In this document: in pieces, positions 44,779-57,000 of the stretch
Layout of the letters: each line of letters opens with the position of its first letter
How positions within the stretch are numbered: the stretch's first letter is position 1
From: Phlegmacium glaucopus
Lineage: Eukaryota > Basidiomycota > Agaricomycetes > Agaricales > Cortinariaceae
Direction of reading: 5' to 3'
Length of the DNA: 64,000 nt
NCBI GenBank assembly: GCA_015039465.1
Contig: MU130702.1
Location: forward strand, 642,861-706,860
Program-made: the position numbers and the translations under genes
The notes under the pieces: model-generated
The model's database searches: none
The model's input: only the letters and a program-made list of their open reading frames with translations
Told to the model about the DNA's origin: nothing

Positions 44779-47700
44779 ATGTATTCTAGCGATATGCCCG
44801 TCCCACACAGCTCTAAATCGCGTCGTAGCAGCCCACCATCAACAATCGTGACTCCAGCGCGCAACGGCCACAAACGCACTCTATCTAGCAACCCCGGCTA
44901 CTCACCAACCATTACTTCTAGTGGACATCAGCAAAAGTTGAACGTGGTTACTCGTGTTGCGATAGAAGGGAAAGCCAGACGCGGTCAGGATGGTGCATCT
45001 ATACGGATGTTCCTCAAGGTCTACAAAGACTTGCGCACACCAATCTTTATTCTCATTTTTTTGTCATAGATCACTCTACCCTTGGACTCCGTTACGCCAG
45101 GCTCGACTATCCCTCTCTTCTCAGGTTTGCAAGTGATCTACTTTCTTTATTCCTCATTTATTCAAAAGCTTTTACCTTGCAGAGGAAAATGTCAAGGTCC
45201 TCACGTCCCAGGTCCACCCATTAGACCACAATTCTGTACCTTTCAACTTCTCTTCAGCTGTCTCGCCACTGCTTCATAATGCTGCTCGAGCCTTAAACTT
45301 GCCTGCTCGATCTTCTGAAAACTTTAGCTCGGCTTTCGGAACCGCAAAGTCCAATGCCACTCCATTATCTAACCGCTCATCCAAGTCCAGCAATACCAGT
45401 GGCGACGCCCCTCTTCCGATCGATGTACAATATACGGGGCATATTCTTGTCAGTGGATACAGCATATCTTTTGTCGTTCCAAAGGTATTTCTTTCTCCTT
45501 CAAGGAACGAAGGAACAACGGACAATGAGGAAGGCTTGTCCCGAACGTCTTTTACAACTAGACGCACATCTGTTGGAGAAAGAAGTCAAGCGCACTTCAT
45601 GGCTGCAATAGACCTATGGGTTCCGTTTCTCTGCATGCCTCCGCGTTCTCCGTATTTGGTTGGTATACTCTTCTGTCAATAATTGTGCCTTGCTCATCTT
45701 CTTTCTAGCTTTCTATCCCGACACCTCGATGTTTGCACAATCATATCAAGTTGCGAATATTTCCTCCTGCTTCTACAAATACTTCGGCCTCCCTAGCTTC
45801 ATTGTCTTCCATGGAAGACGAAAGTAGTTCCTGGGACCTTACTTCTGACCCTCATGTCACCCGTAGCGTCTCTAGTCGTCCCCGTGCAAACACATATAAC
45901 AGTTTCGCTGACGATGAATCGTCCGAGGCGTCAACCACTGGCATGTCTGACAGTTGCGCGATCCAGGGAACTTTCCCTAGTGCAGAACGGATACGTGTTA
46001 GATGGGCGAAACCCATGAAAACTCTAAATATTCCTGGAATTCATGCGGACGGAAGGCGCAGAGTCGGCGTTGAGGAAGTTAAGGGAGAGATGATCTGCAC
46101 CATTCGTGGTAAGAGGACGAGCGCGTCAAAGCCGGAACTTGAAGGGGTTCTGATGAGCGTGGAGTACAAGGGACAGTGTAAAGGTGTCTGGTTTCCAGGA
46201 GTGGCAACCTTACTTGGTCTGGATGTGAGCCTTGAAGCGAAGGGCTCTGAAATTTCTTGGGCGCAAGGGTATTCAAATCAATGGGCAATCCAGGGAGGAC
46301 CTGGATACACCGGATGTGACAACGGGTCTTCAGACATGTATAATAGGCCCAACTCTAGAACATCATCTTTCGATTCGAACGGACCACAGATGGGTGTGCC
46401 GACTTCTGAACAAGATTCCGGTCCCCCGCAGATGAGAGTGAGTTCGACATCGTCTACTTCCTCCCTCCTTCGTGCACCTCTCCCTTCCCAGAACATCGCG
46501 GACCTTTCATTCGAAGGTTCAAGTGCAATTATGCCACCCACATCCTTGTCACCACTAGGCACAATGTCGTCTATATCATCACTTCCGATATCATCATCTT
46601 CCAACCCCGTTCAAATTCGTCCACCCGGATCACCAATCACACTTCACCTCAACATGAATGAACTACAACACCCGCTAAACAATATTTTTACATTTACTAT
46701 CTCGGGGACAGTTGTCGTAACAGCAAGACAAACCCTTGCCCGCGTAAATAGTCTCGGTTCGTCCCACCCCTTCCCTGTGGATAAACCATTGGATCTGGAA
46801 CTTATCACTCTGCCTCGCTATACCGTTCTCGCTGCTGATTCGGAGTCCACTACCATTACTGTTCGCAATGAAGTAGACCGCGCATCTGTGGAAGTTTTCC
46901 ATCCAACTGGAAATATTCACACGGATGCGCAAGCCAGGAAGACAGTGCTGCAAACGGGTGGTTTCACCAGGTGTGGTGAAGACGGTGGAAGAATTGCTCT
47001 TAAAATTTTTGAGGGCTTTAACGTGAATGGAGACATCCGGGAACGACGTCTTAGTCGACCACGAACACCCGCCAACAACGTGGCTACACGCGGTTCGTCG
47101 AGTGCTCCTATTTCTCTTTTCTCTATTCCCTCATGCGCCAAACGGGATGGACCCCCCATCATTTCTTCGGTACTGGCAAATATCACTGCCCTCGCCCATG
47201 ATGGTGGCATAGTCCCTACGGACTATGCCGTTAGAGTATGTTTGAAAACACCTCAATTGATAGGATCTGAATGGCTAGAATTTGGTATGGGATATGGTTC
47301 CGAAACAGCCGGAACCTCGCAATCATATACAGCGGAGAAACAATATCCCAAAGTGCATATTATCTGTGCAAGCTTGGATGGTGTGCCAGTCCAAGCTGAG
47401 ATGACCAAGCCATCAACACCAGACACAGCCGGCAGTGCAGCACCTTTCGAAGAACTCAGTAAGAAAGCGTGGATTAGTTGGGGCAAAGTGTATGTGGGCA
47501 CGTCAGCCGGTGGATCCATCGTGATAGATTATATTGTGAAGGAGCGCCAGACTGATCCGCCCGACAAAGGCAAGAAGAGAGCATCTAGTGATGGAATGGA
47601 GATGAATATTGTTCTCCCAACCTTCTTTGTTTCCGTTGCAAGGTTAGAAGTGGTTATTGATGTCATGCCTGGCAAGTTGTTCATCATCTTGAATTTTAAG

Positions 47701-48417
47701 CCTCAATAACGGTTGCTAGGTCTCGAGATCTCTTCCTTGCGTTCCAATTTTCACTATCACCAACCGCTACCGACTGGAAGTCGGCTACTGCAGTATTCTC
47801 TGGAAGAGTTCAGCCAGCCTCAACTATCTCTTACGATTTGCAAGACGGCATCCCGAACGGGGACGCCTCCGTCTGGAGTGGGTTGGTGGTTCATGCTGAC
47901 ATGGGTCCTCTTATCTATCAACTTCCTATGGCTATATCACATCAAGCTCGAAATGCGACAATCGGCAATGACGTCTAGTAACTATCTCTCGCTAAGGAGT
48001 ACCAATATTCCGTTTACTATGACGACTACTTTCCAAGAGAACACGGCGACAAGTCGGTGGTTTGATGATTCCTGCGGAGAAACCGTCATGGTGGAAATGT
48101 CGTCAATTAGCAGTCCAAACGCCAGTCCTACGCCCACGGATGACCCACCAATATCTGAAGTAACGAAACCGCTTCCAGAATGGACTCCTTTACGCAGCCA
48201 ATTACGACATACGACGGAAGATACTCTCATCCATACGACTTCAGTATCAATCTTAGAAAATTATGGCCTCATTCGGCTCCGTGATCTGTTTGCGTCATCG
48301 TGGTCTGAACAACACAAGAATGTTCTGATGCAGGTTCTGGAAAAGGTGATAGACACCATGGAAGTTGTTTGGAAAATTTTTGAAAAGGTGTATCATTATC
48401 CTTTAGATCCTCCATAG
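44779..48417 (+). CDS. Large unrecognised fungal protein with one C-terminal membrane segment
   Basis: I do not recognise a named family. The likely start is the ATG at 44779 (MYSSDMPVPHSSKSRRSSPP). The N-terminal part has beta-rich stretches (KLNVVTRVAIEGKARRGQDG, VQYTGHILVSGYSISFVVPK). A long Ser/Thr-rich middle follows (SSTSSTSSLLRAPLPSQ), then another beta-rich region (TLHLNMNELQHPLNNIFTFT; AKRDGPPIISSVLANITAL). A single hydrophobic segment (GWWFMLTWVLLSINFLWLYH) and a cytosolic-type tail ending VYHYPLDPP close the protein. The two long frames at 45733-47671 and 47720-48417 are joined only if a GC-AG intron (47672-47719) is spliced, giving VIDVMPG-LEISSLRS. About 1,070 residues. Possibly an arrestin- or immunoglobulin-like fold, but that is a guess. 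Confidence 0.75.
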
Positions 48418-48557
48418 GTCCGATGTATCTCGTTAGAATATCTATTCTTGTATATTTCAGGCAAAACAATTCTCGGGAATTCTCGGGAACAGCGTATATC
48501 TTGACTCACACGATAGGCCTTGAGTATGATTTTGGTCTGTTCCCTCCAGACAAACAA

Positions 48558-48639
48558 GGCGCTATAGCCAAGTGGTTACGGCGACAGATTAGAAATCTGT
48601 TCCTCTTTGAGGGCGCAGGTTCAAATCCTGCTGGCGTCG
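48558..48639 (+). tRNA. tRNA-Ser (anticodon AGA)
   Basis: An 82-nt cloverleaf can be drawn. The acceptor stem GGCGCTA/TGGCGTC has two G-U pairs. The D stem is GCC/GGC. The anticodon stem ACAGA/TCTGT holds loop TTAGAAA (anticodon AGA). There is a long variable arm (CCTC-TTT-GAGG), as in class II tRNAs, and the T arm is GCAGG-TTCAAAT-CCTGC with discriminator G. It has no intron, and a T-run follows at about 48650 as a Pol III terminator. Confidence 0.95.
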
Positions 48640-48772
48640 TTCTTCTGTTTTTCGGTTGTTTTTGACCGAATCCTTGGTTCTTTGACCGGACAGGGTCTCA
48701 TTGCTTCTAAGCTCTGACTGTGTAGGTACCTTCGAAGTTTGATCGAATTGTCAACCTCCCTTCAATAACTGC

Positions 48773-51700
48773 ATGTTCAAGATCCTTTTTAGACCACGAC
48801 TTTCGGTTCAATCCATATCCTATCTCCCATACCCTTCAATTCCCCTATATCTTCCTGCAAACCGTCGTCAAATACTTTATTGTCCCAATCATCATCCAAG
48901 GTTCATGGCAACGCAACCAGATTGGGTTCGCGTGGAGAGACCCGGAGCCATTTCACATCTCGTTTATACTAAACCTATAGTAAAGTCGGCACAAGACGAC
49001 AGAGATTACCGCACAATCCAATTAGAAAACGGTTTACAAGTTACCCTTGTTCATGACGGCAAAGCAGACAAGGCAGCAGCCAGTCTGGATGTTGCTGTTG
49101 GACATCTTTATGACCCAGTATGTCTATCTGTGATCCCGTGTGTATGTCCTGCCTAAACATGTTTTCAGGACGATATGCCGGGCCTTGCTCATTTCTGTGA
49201 ACATCTGCTGTTCATGGTACGTTGCTCACTTCCAGAGTATTACTCGTATCGCTTCACTGCGCGTCATTCCACCCGTCACATCCTTATTAATATTTTACCT
49301 TATTTAGGGCACTGAACAGTTCCCCAAAGAAAACGAATATTCAGAAGTGCGTCACAGTTCTACCACTGTTCCAAGTCAGTTAAATAATCTATTTGCTGAA
49401 GTTTCTGGCAAAAAATAATGGCACTTCAAACGCGTACACCTCCACCTCAAATACAAACTATTATTTTAATGTCGCAACTTCCGCACTCACCGGTGCACTA
49501 GAGCGTTTTTCCTGCTTCTTTCATTCCCCGTTGTTCGCTCCCTCATGCACTTTGCGTGAGCTTAACGCGGTGGATTCAGAACACAAGAAGAATCATCAAG
49601 CCGACATGTGGCGTATCTTTCAATTGAACAAGCATTTAAGTCGTCCAGGGCATGTTTGGTCGAAATTTGGGAGCGGAAACCGAGAGAGTTTGTCAATGAC
49701 AGCAAAAGAATTAAAAACTAAAGGGAAACTCAATCGGACAATCGAAAATGGTTCTCACCTCCATGTTGATTCCGGCATTTCTCCCATTCCCTCTCGGGTA
49801 CCTTCGCCTGCACCCTCCGTCGCTTCAAACAGTAGTGAATCAGACGCAGATGGAGGCTCCGTTGGTCGTGAGACTCGACGTCGACTAGTCGAATGGTGGA
49901 CCAAGGAGTATTGTGCCAGTCGAATGCGTTTATGCATCGTTGGGAAAGGTGGGTGCTACCCTACACCCGTTCCATTTTTTCGTTGATTTCTTTGAGTAGA
50001 CTCGCTGGACGACCTCACAGAACTTGCGACGACTCTGTTCTCGCTCATCCCCAATCGGGGTCGCGATGCTCTCCCGATGATCAATGAACATCCTTTTGGT
50101 GCAGATGAGAAATGCGTAAGTTGTGTTCGGAATCTACATATTCTTTCAAAATATCATGTACCCTCCGTGTTTCTAGACTCTTGTCTCCGTCCAGACAGTA
50201 ATGGCCTTTCATGCACTGGAAATTTCGTTCCCTTTGGAATATCAACCACCACTTTGGAAATACAAGCCTATTGATTTCATCTCCCATCTTGTTGGGCATG
50301 AGGGTCCTGGGTCCTTGCATTCTTATTTGAAAAAGAAGCATTGGTTAATTTCCTTGAATTGTGGTCAACAACATCTTGCAAGAGGTTTCGCCATGTTCAA
50401 AATCACTATTTATCTGACGCCAGAAGGATTTGGTAAGCCTGCTCTCCAGTCTCCGCAAGCTCTTTAACTCTGATTATTGGATTCCAAAACAGTGAATTAT
50501 CGTTCGGTGATTTTGGCTGCTCACAGGTGTCTTGCACTCCTGAGGTCGACTAACTTTAGTCGTTTCCACCAAGAAGAATTGGTTACCTTGTCAGCTACTC
50601 GATTCCGCTTCGCAGAAAAGAGGCGCCCCGACGATTATGCTGTTTGGATTTCTGAGCATATGGCATGGCCATTGCCTCCAGAGTTCCTGCTCGCGGGACC
50701 TGCACTGACATGGGATTGGAATAACGATGCTGATCGAAAAATGGGCGAGGCGAAGATCGCGGAATACCTCCAGCAATTCCGAATCCAAGAAAGCAGAGTA
50801 GTTCTGATGGCCAAGAAGGACGAACATTTGAAAGTTAACCCCAGTATTACGTGGGATAAAGAACCGTGGTATGGAACTGAGTATTCCGTGCAACGATTTG
50901 ATGACGCTTTCATCAGAGAAGTACGCTCTTTCAATACCGACTACTACTCTTACTTATTATTTCGTTGTAGGCCGAGGGAGCCAATGATATTCCTGACTTA
51001 TTCCTACCAGGCGCCAACGTATTTATTCCAGCTAACCTTGAGGTAGAGAAGAAAATAGACATCGAAGTGAGTCATGCTTTTTTCTTGTGATGGTCACAAT
51101 TGACAATTATTCCCATACTAGCCTCTCCAACGGCCTCACCTCATTCGCGAGACGCCCCTCTCTACTTTGTGGCATAAAAAGGATGACAAATTTTGGGTGC
51201 CTAAAGCTCGCATCAGTATCGACCTTCGAAGGTAAGGTATTTCCGCTGCCAATATTCTTCCCCATTGTTTGATCTCTCTTCCAGCCATCTTAATACATCC
51301 GCTCGCGCCGCTGTAATAACGAGGTAAGCATCCGGCTGCGATGAATATCTTCATTCCTAAGGCAGGCTTTAGACTCTACTCCGACATCGTCAACGATTCT
51401 CTCACAGAATTCGCTTATGATGCAGACCTTGCGGGCCTGTCGTATAACTTGGTGCCTCATTCTAGTGGAATGTTTATCATGATGAGCGGATACAACGATA
51501 AAATGTCCGTCTTAGTGCGACACATACTAGAAAAAGTCAAAGGACTCGTTGTCGATCCTCAGCGACTGTCCGTAAAAAAGGAACAGGTAAAAATTCCTTT
51601 GTTTCTTTTCCCGCTTTCGTCAATCTCACCATTCGTAAGGTTCGACTAGAATGGCAAAATTTCTTCTTGGGACAACCATACTCTATCTCGGATTTTTATG

Positions 51701-53097
51701 GCCGATATCTGCTTTCTGAATATCAATGGACCGCTGAGGATAAATTAAAGGAACTTCCTTGTCAGTATTTATATTCATGAAGCTGAGCATCAGTTAAGCC
51801 TCGATCTCAGCTGTTACTGCCGAGGACATTCAAAAACATATGAAGGAAGTATTGGCGCAAGTTAATATGCGTATTTTTGTTGCTGGAAACATGTTCAAGG
51901 ATGTGAGCAATGTCTTTAATGTTTGATCATCTGTTCTGATTCTCATAAATGCTAGGAAGCAATCAGGATAGCTGAGATGGCTGAAGAAAACCTGGGACCG
52001 TCACCTCTCTCTCCCGCGGACCTTAATGACCGGGCTCTTATCCTACCTCCAGGTGCGTGTCACTGTAAACCCTCACTGTTTTTGGCTCTGGGTTAATCAA
52101 CCCATAGGATCCAACTTGGTTTGGTCTACGCCTTTGCCTAATCTTAACCAAGCAAACTCAGCTTTGACATACTATGTGCACTTTGGATCCATCGTCGATC
52201 AAAAACTGCGTGTTGTATCTGCGCTTCTCACTCAGATTCTTAGCGAGCCCGCTTTCAACGTCTTACGGACAAGAGAGCAGTTGGGGTACATTGTTTATTG
52301 TACCTCGTGGCTTTTGCCTGGGGCCAGCCAGAGGGGTCTCCGCATCGTCGTACAAAGCGAGAAGAAGCCAGGTTATCTAGAGGAACGGGTTGAGGCTTTC
52401 CTAAAAGAGATGAAGCCTAAACTGGAAGAAATGACCGATGAGGAATTTGAATCGCAAAAGAGTGGTCTAGGAAAGAAATGGCTCGAAGCAGACAAAAACT
52501 TAATTGAAGAGGCTTCGAGACTGCTTACTCATATTACAAGTGGTCACTTGGATTTCTTAAGGAGTAGGTGCTCAACTTTTCTTGTCACATTCAGGTATCT
52601 CATCTTCTGTATAAGATGAACATGACGCATTTTTATTGAAGACCATCACCAAGGACGATGTCTTGTCGTTATTTATGACCCATGTTCACCCGGATTCCAA
52701 GACAAGGACCAAACTTTCGATCCATATGGTTTCTCAAAAGATTCGTCCCAAGCAAGTTAGCATTGCGGCTTCCCAGGCATTCGAAATGTTAGTACATGAA
52801 GCGTTCCCTGATGTGGATGAGAAAGCATGGAAAGAGTCTGTTGACGGTGACACGCTGAACCTCGTCGACTTTGGTCACTATTGGCTTAAGGTCCTCAACT
52901 CGGACGACGGGCGGAAACTGTTAGCTCAGCTTCCAGTTCTTGTGGAAAAATACCCTGTAGCTGGTGAAGGCGAAGAGCAGAAGCGATCTGATGTAACCTA
53001 CATCAAGGATCCAAAGGCATTTAAAGCTGACCTGGCAGTTTCTGTTGATCCAGGCCCATTGGTAGAATGGAACGATCTTCCTGTTCCACGATTTTAA
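48773..53097 (+). CDS. Insulin-degrading-enzyme-type M16 metalloprotease
   Basis: A zinc protease of the insulysin/Axl1 group that degrades small peptides. The first ATG (48773) gives a basic leader (MFKILFRPRLSVQSISYLPY...); a second in-frame ATG at 48905 (MATQPDWVRVERPG) starts the conserved part. The inverted zinc motif HxxEH is in GLAHFCEHLLFMGTE, with the third ligand Glu in ELNAVDSEHKKNHQAD. A Ser/Pro-rich insertion (SPIPSRVPSPAPSVASNSSE) not typical of animal enzymes sits before RRRLVEWWTKEYCASRMRL. Later landmarks are FISHLVGHEGPGSLHSYL, RHILEKVKGLVVDPQRLSVK, LRTREQLGYIVYCTSWLLPG and MVSQKIRPKQV. The end is EWNDLPVPRF. Around 1,080 residues and more than ten introns. Intact. Confidence 0.93.
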
Positions 53098-53347
53098 AGC
53101 TTTTTCTTTATTCGACATAGAATATAAACCATGTATTGTTTGATGTATTGCAAAACACGCCTGACTTCTGAGAGAAAGAGAGTAAAATGGTTGTAACTTG
53201 AGATACACATGGACAACAAGGAGTTGGGGTGATGCAAAGAACAGCAGAGGGCAAAAAGATACAAAACAAACATGCGTTTAAGGAAAGCGAGAGTTGGAAT
53301 AGGCGACACAGGATATCATGCGAAGGAGACAAAATCGGTAAACCCGC

Positions 53348-53832
53348 CTATTTCCTTCTCGTATCTTTGAATCTAGTGGTGGCCTGCTGTGTGGGCACGA
53401 CGAAATCTTTGGCTCGTCTAAAAAGTAGAACGTGGGGTTCAGGAGCTATCAGATGTAAATGTTTGCTGTTCACGGAAAGGAACTAACGAAATCTCACCAT
53501 GAACTTCGTAGTGTTCCCAGCCCAAGCTTTGTGTGATCCCGATTCCTCTCCATTCATGCTCTGTAAGAAGACGGAGCACCCCAGAGTCATCAGGGCTGAA
53601 GTATTCCTTTGGAATCATCTTCAGGAGTTGTTTGGGAAGAATAACATGGCGGTATTCATATTCGTCGTCAGAATAACGATCTGAGTAATGAATTCTAAGG
53701 ATGGCTGTCAGTTGTTGAACATTCCTCTTGAAGCACACGATCTAACTTTTCAATATATTCTTCAAGTTTACGCGCTAGCTCTTTTTGCTGCGCTGCTTGT
53801 TGCTGGGCTGTTTGGGCTGTTTGGGTTGCCAT
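53348..53832 (-). CDS. CKS1: Cyclin-dependent kinase regulatory subunit CKS1
   Basis: CKS1 binds CDKs and phosphothreonine sites to promote multisite phosphorylation. The ATG at 53832 opens a Gln-rich leader ([20 protein letters not shown]) and [10 protein letters not shown] 50-nt intron joins [20 protein letters not shown], the family hallmark. [20 protein letters not shown] and [18 protein letters not shown] follow, the last Ala codon being completed across a second intron. [10 protein letters not shown] and a basic tail (FKDTRRK) end the protein. The phosphate-binding and hinge (HxPEPH) residues are present: HAPEPH. It diverges from MER3/HFM1 with 182 bp between starts. Confidence 0.94.
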
Positions 53833-54014
53833 TGAGAAAAGTTAAGATAAGGAGGTGGGATTACGATGCCAGTTGACCTGCACAAATGTTAATCAATCAA
53901 TTGACGCGCCTGTCACACATCCCACGTGACGCCGTCGCGTCGCCAAATTCAGAATCAAGATTCTTAGTAGATTCTTCAGATAAGCGTCCATCTGAGTTGA
54001 CCTGGGGTGCCGCC
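53833..54014. promoter_or_regulatory. Short divergent promoter between CKS1 and MER3/HFM1
   Basis: Only 182 bp separate the two start codons. The region holds GACGCGCC, CACGTGACGC and GTCGCGTCGCC, CG-rich motifs that resemble MCB/E2F-like cell-cycle boxes. The match is suggestive only. Confidence 0.4.
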
Positions 54015-57000
54015 ATGGACTATGCATATAATCCTCTTGAAAACTACAACTCACAGGGTGATATCTATAGTTTTGAAGACGATCCAAATCTAGGAAGCGT
54101 CCCAGTCCAAGTTTACTCAGATGATTTCTATGATGAGATTGAAAATGGTGTGTATATGCGCGAGCCCTCGATACCCTCATTTTTGATTTTATGTAGTGTC
54201 GTCTTCCCCTTCCCCTAACTGGCAGCCTCAGGAAGCGCAACCTCGTCATGGCCACAGAAGCTTCACAAATCCTCAAAACGTTGATGTCCCTCGACAATAT
54301 ACGGGCTCGACTTCTGGACGCTATGAAAACTCAATTAACTCCACCTGTAGGCTTTTTTAGCGGACTCGTACTTACCTATTTAACGATTTCAAACGCAAGA
54401 TACGGATCAAATGAACGGGCAAAATCAAACGCAATCCTTGCAATCAAACAATTATAATGTGGCTTTCAATACTACCCAGAATCGACAAATGCCGAATTCC
54501 TCACAACCCAGAATATTTTCATCCAACACCCGAAACGCCCATGGAATCAGGCTGCGTCCGGTTTCGGACCTTCGTCAGGCATCCTTTAATGCTCTAACGA
54601 TGTGTGCTAAAGAATTCCTATAGCGGATATATATAGAGGGATATTCAAATTTGGAGTGTTTAACGCGGTACAGTCGACATGCTTTGATACGGCAAGTCGT
54701 TTGAATGTATAAGCCGTGCTCCTCGTTGACTACGATCCACAAAGATTACCAATGGGAACAAGAATCTGGTACCTTCCTTACATAATATTTTGTGCGTTTT
54801 CTCTGAGTAAAATCTTCGCAGGTCATCAGTGGTAAATCAAATTAAAATGTGCTGGCTTCATCAACCTTGAAATCATTGTCAGCTCCCACAGGAAGCGGGA
54901 AAACCGTACTCTTCGAGCTGGGCATTATTCGTACTACGAGTCAGAACAGGATCACTGGAAAACAAGTCAAATGTGTCTACATAGCCCCCACCAAGGTTTT
55001 CTTACCTCCTTACGGCGCAGTTGGATGTAATGACTGATCCTGAATTAAGGCTTTGTGCTCTGAGAGATTTCGCGATTGGGCTGCAAAATTCGATCCTCTC
55101 GGCATAAAATGTATGCATCACTTATTCCAGTTTTCAGTTTCTAACCCCACTGGTGCAGGTTGCGAGTTAACAGGTGATACCGCTTTTTTCGGAACTAATG
55201 CATGGGGCGACGCAAAAAATGCATCGATTATGTTTGTTTTTACAAAATCACTTACTTTCTGGTTCATTGACTACTTTTTTTTCTAGAATCACAACTGTAA
55301 GCTTTTACAATGGCGGACATCAACCCTTGTAACCAACTTCCTTTTAGTGCGAGAAGTGGGACAGTCTGACAAGGAACTGGTTTGCAAATAAAGTCTTAAT
55401 TCGATAACAATCCCTCATGACTGCAATGAAGGCACGATCATCATCAAATACTTCGCCAAATACAGTTGTTAATGGTCGACGAGGCAAGGAGAGTCATTGA
55501 ATGAAGATGATTTCGACTTACCATATCATTCTTAGGTTCATATTCTCAACGAATCCCGAGGAAGCACGCTCGAAGTCGTGACATCTCGAATGAAATTTCG
55601 AGGGTCAGAAGTTCGATTTATGCTGGTTTCGGCTACTGTCCCTAACATTGGAGACATCGCTGCCTGGATCGGGAGCGGCGTTAGAGAGTCAGAGCCAGCG
55701 CATGTCTATGAGGTGAATTCATCTTGTAATTTGATATCCACAAAACTCAAAAAATATGTCAATGTAGTTCGGCGATGATTATCGGCCATGTAAACTTACT
55801 CGACATGTAGTTGGCCTACCTCGGCGGCATGGACAGAATGACTTCCAATTTGCAAAAATTCTTGATTTTAAGCTGTTTTCAATCATACAACAATATTCGG
55901 TCGGCAAACCAACCTTAGTATTTTGTTCAACGAGAAAAGGCATGTATAAATCAATATCTTTCAAATTTGATCGCACATATACTCAACGTATAATCAGGAG
56001 TGTTCGGGACTGCCGAACAACTTATGAAAGAATTTACAGAAAACGAAGTGAACAAACAGACTTTACCATGGGCTCGTCCTCCTAGGTTTGCCTCCAGTCT
56101 GCGCTCCGCAATCTTCCGAATCAGAACTCATCATTGTTTATAGAATTAATCATGCTTTCGTCGACAAGCGGCTTGATGGTAATGACGTTCTAACAAAAAT
56201 CCACATAGACCTTGACCATCGTTGAATAGAACTGGCGGCCTTCGGCATTGGAGTTCACCATGCTGGGCTGTCTATGGAAGACCGTCGTGCAACTGAAGAC
56301 CTTTATCTAAAAAAAGTCATTCGTGTTCTCGTGGCAACATCAGTGCGTTCCAATGATAATTTTCGCTTTCACTTTATTGAATCTTGTTCAAGACACTTGC
56401 AGTAGGAGTTAATCTACGTATGTCCCTTATGTCTGCTTGAATGATAAGACTGATCACCCCTTCGCCAGCGGCGCACATGGTAGTTATCAAAGGTGTCAAG
56501 ACATTTCAAAATAACGCATCCGTGGAGTACTCGGATCTGGACATAATGCAGATGTTGGGCCGCGCTGTGAGCATCTACGTTACTTTGTATCGACACAAAT
56601 CTGATCAACATCGCCCCATAGGGACGCCCTCAATTTGGTATGATATTCCCTGAGTTGGGCCAACTATCCTTATACTGATGACATTTCCTACAGACAAAGA
56701 GGGGATTGCAGTCATAATGTGTGAAAGTGAGCTAGAACAGAAGTACAAGGCCTTAGTTCAAGGCAAAACAATCCTCGAGAGTTCTCTTCATATCAATCTT
56801 GCCGAACATCTCAATTCAGAGATTGGACTTGGGACAATTACAGATGTGAATACGGCAAAATTTTGGCTTCGCGCTTCATTTTTGTATCAAAGGATCCAAC
56901 GCAATCCAGGATACTATGCGCTTTCGTTAGACGGCAAGAAGTCGGTCAGGGAGAGTGTCGATGACCTCGTGATGCAGAGCATTGTACAGTTAGAGAAAAC

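Noticed and set aside
47713..48417. Separate small membrane-protein gene starting MLGLEISS
   Set aside because: The ATG lies inside the proposed GC-AG intron and the frame continues the upstream protein in correct phase.
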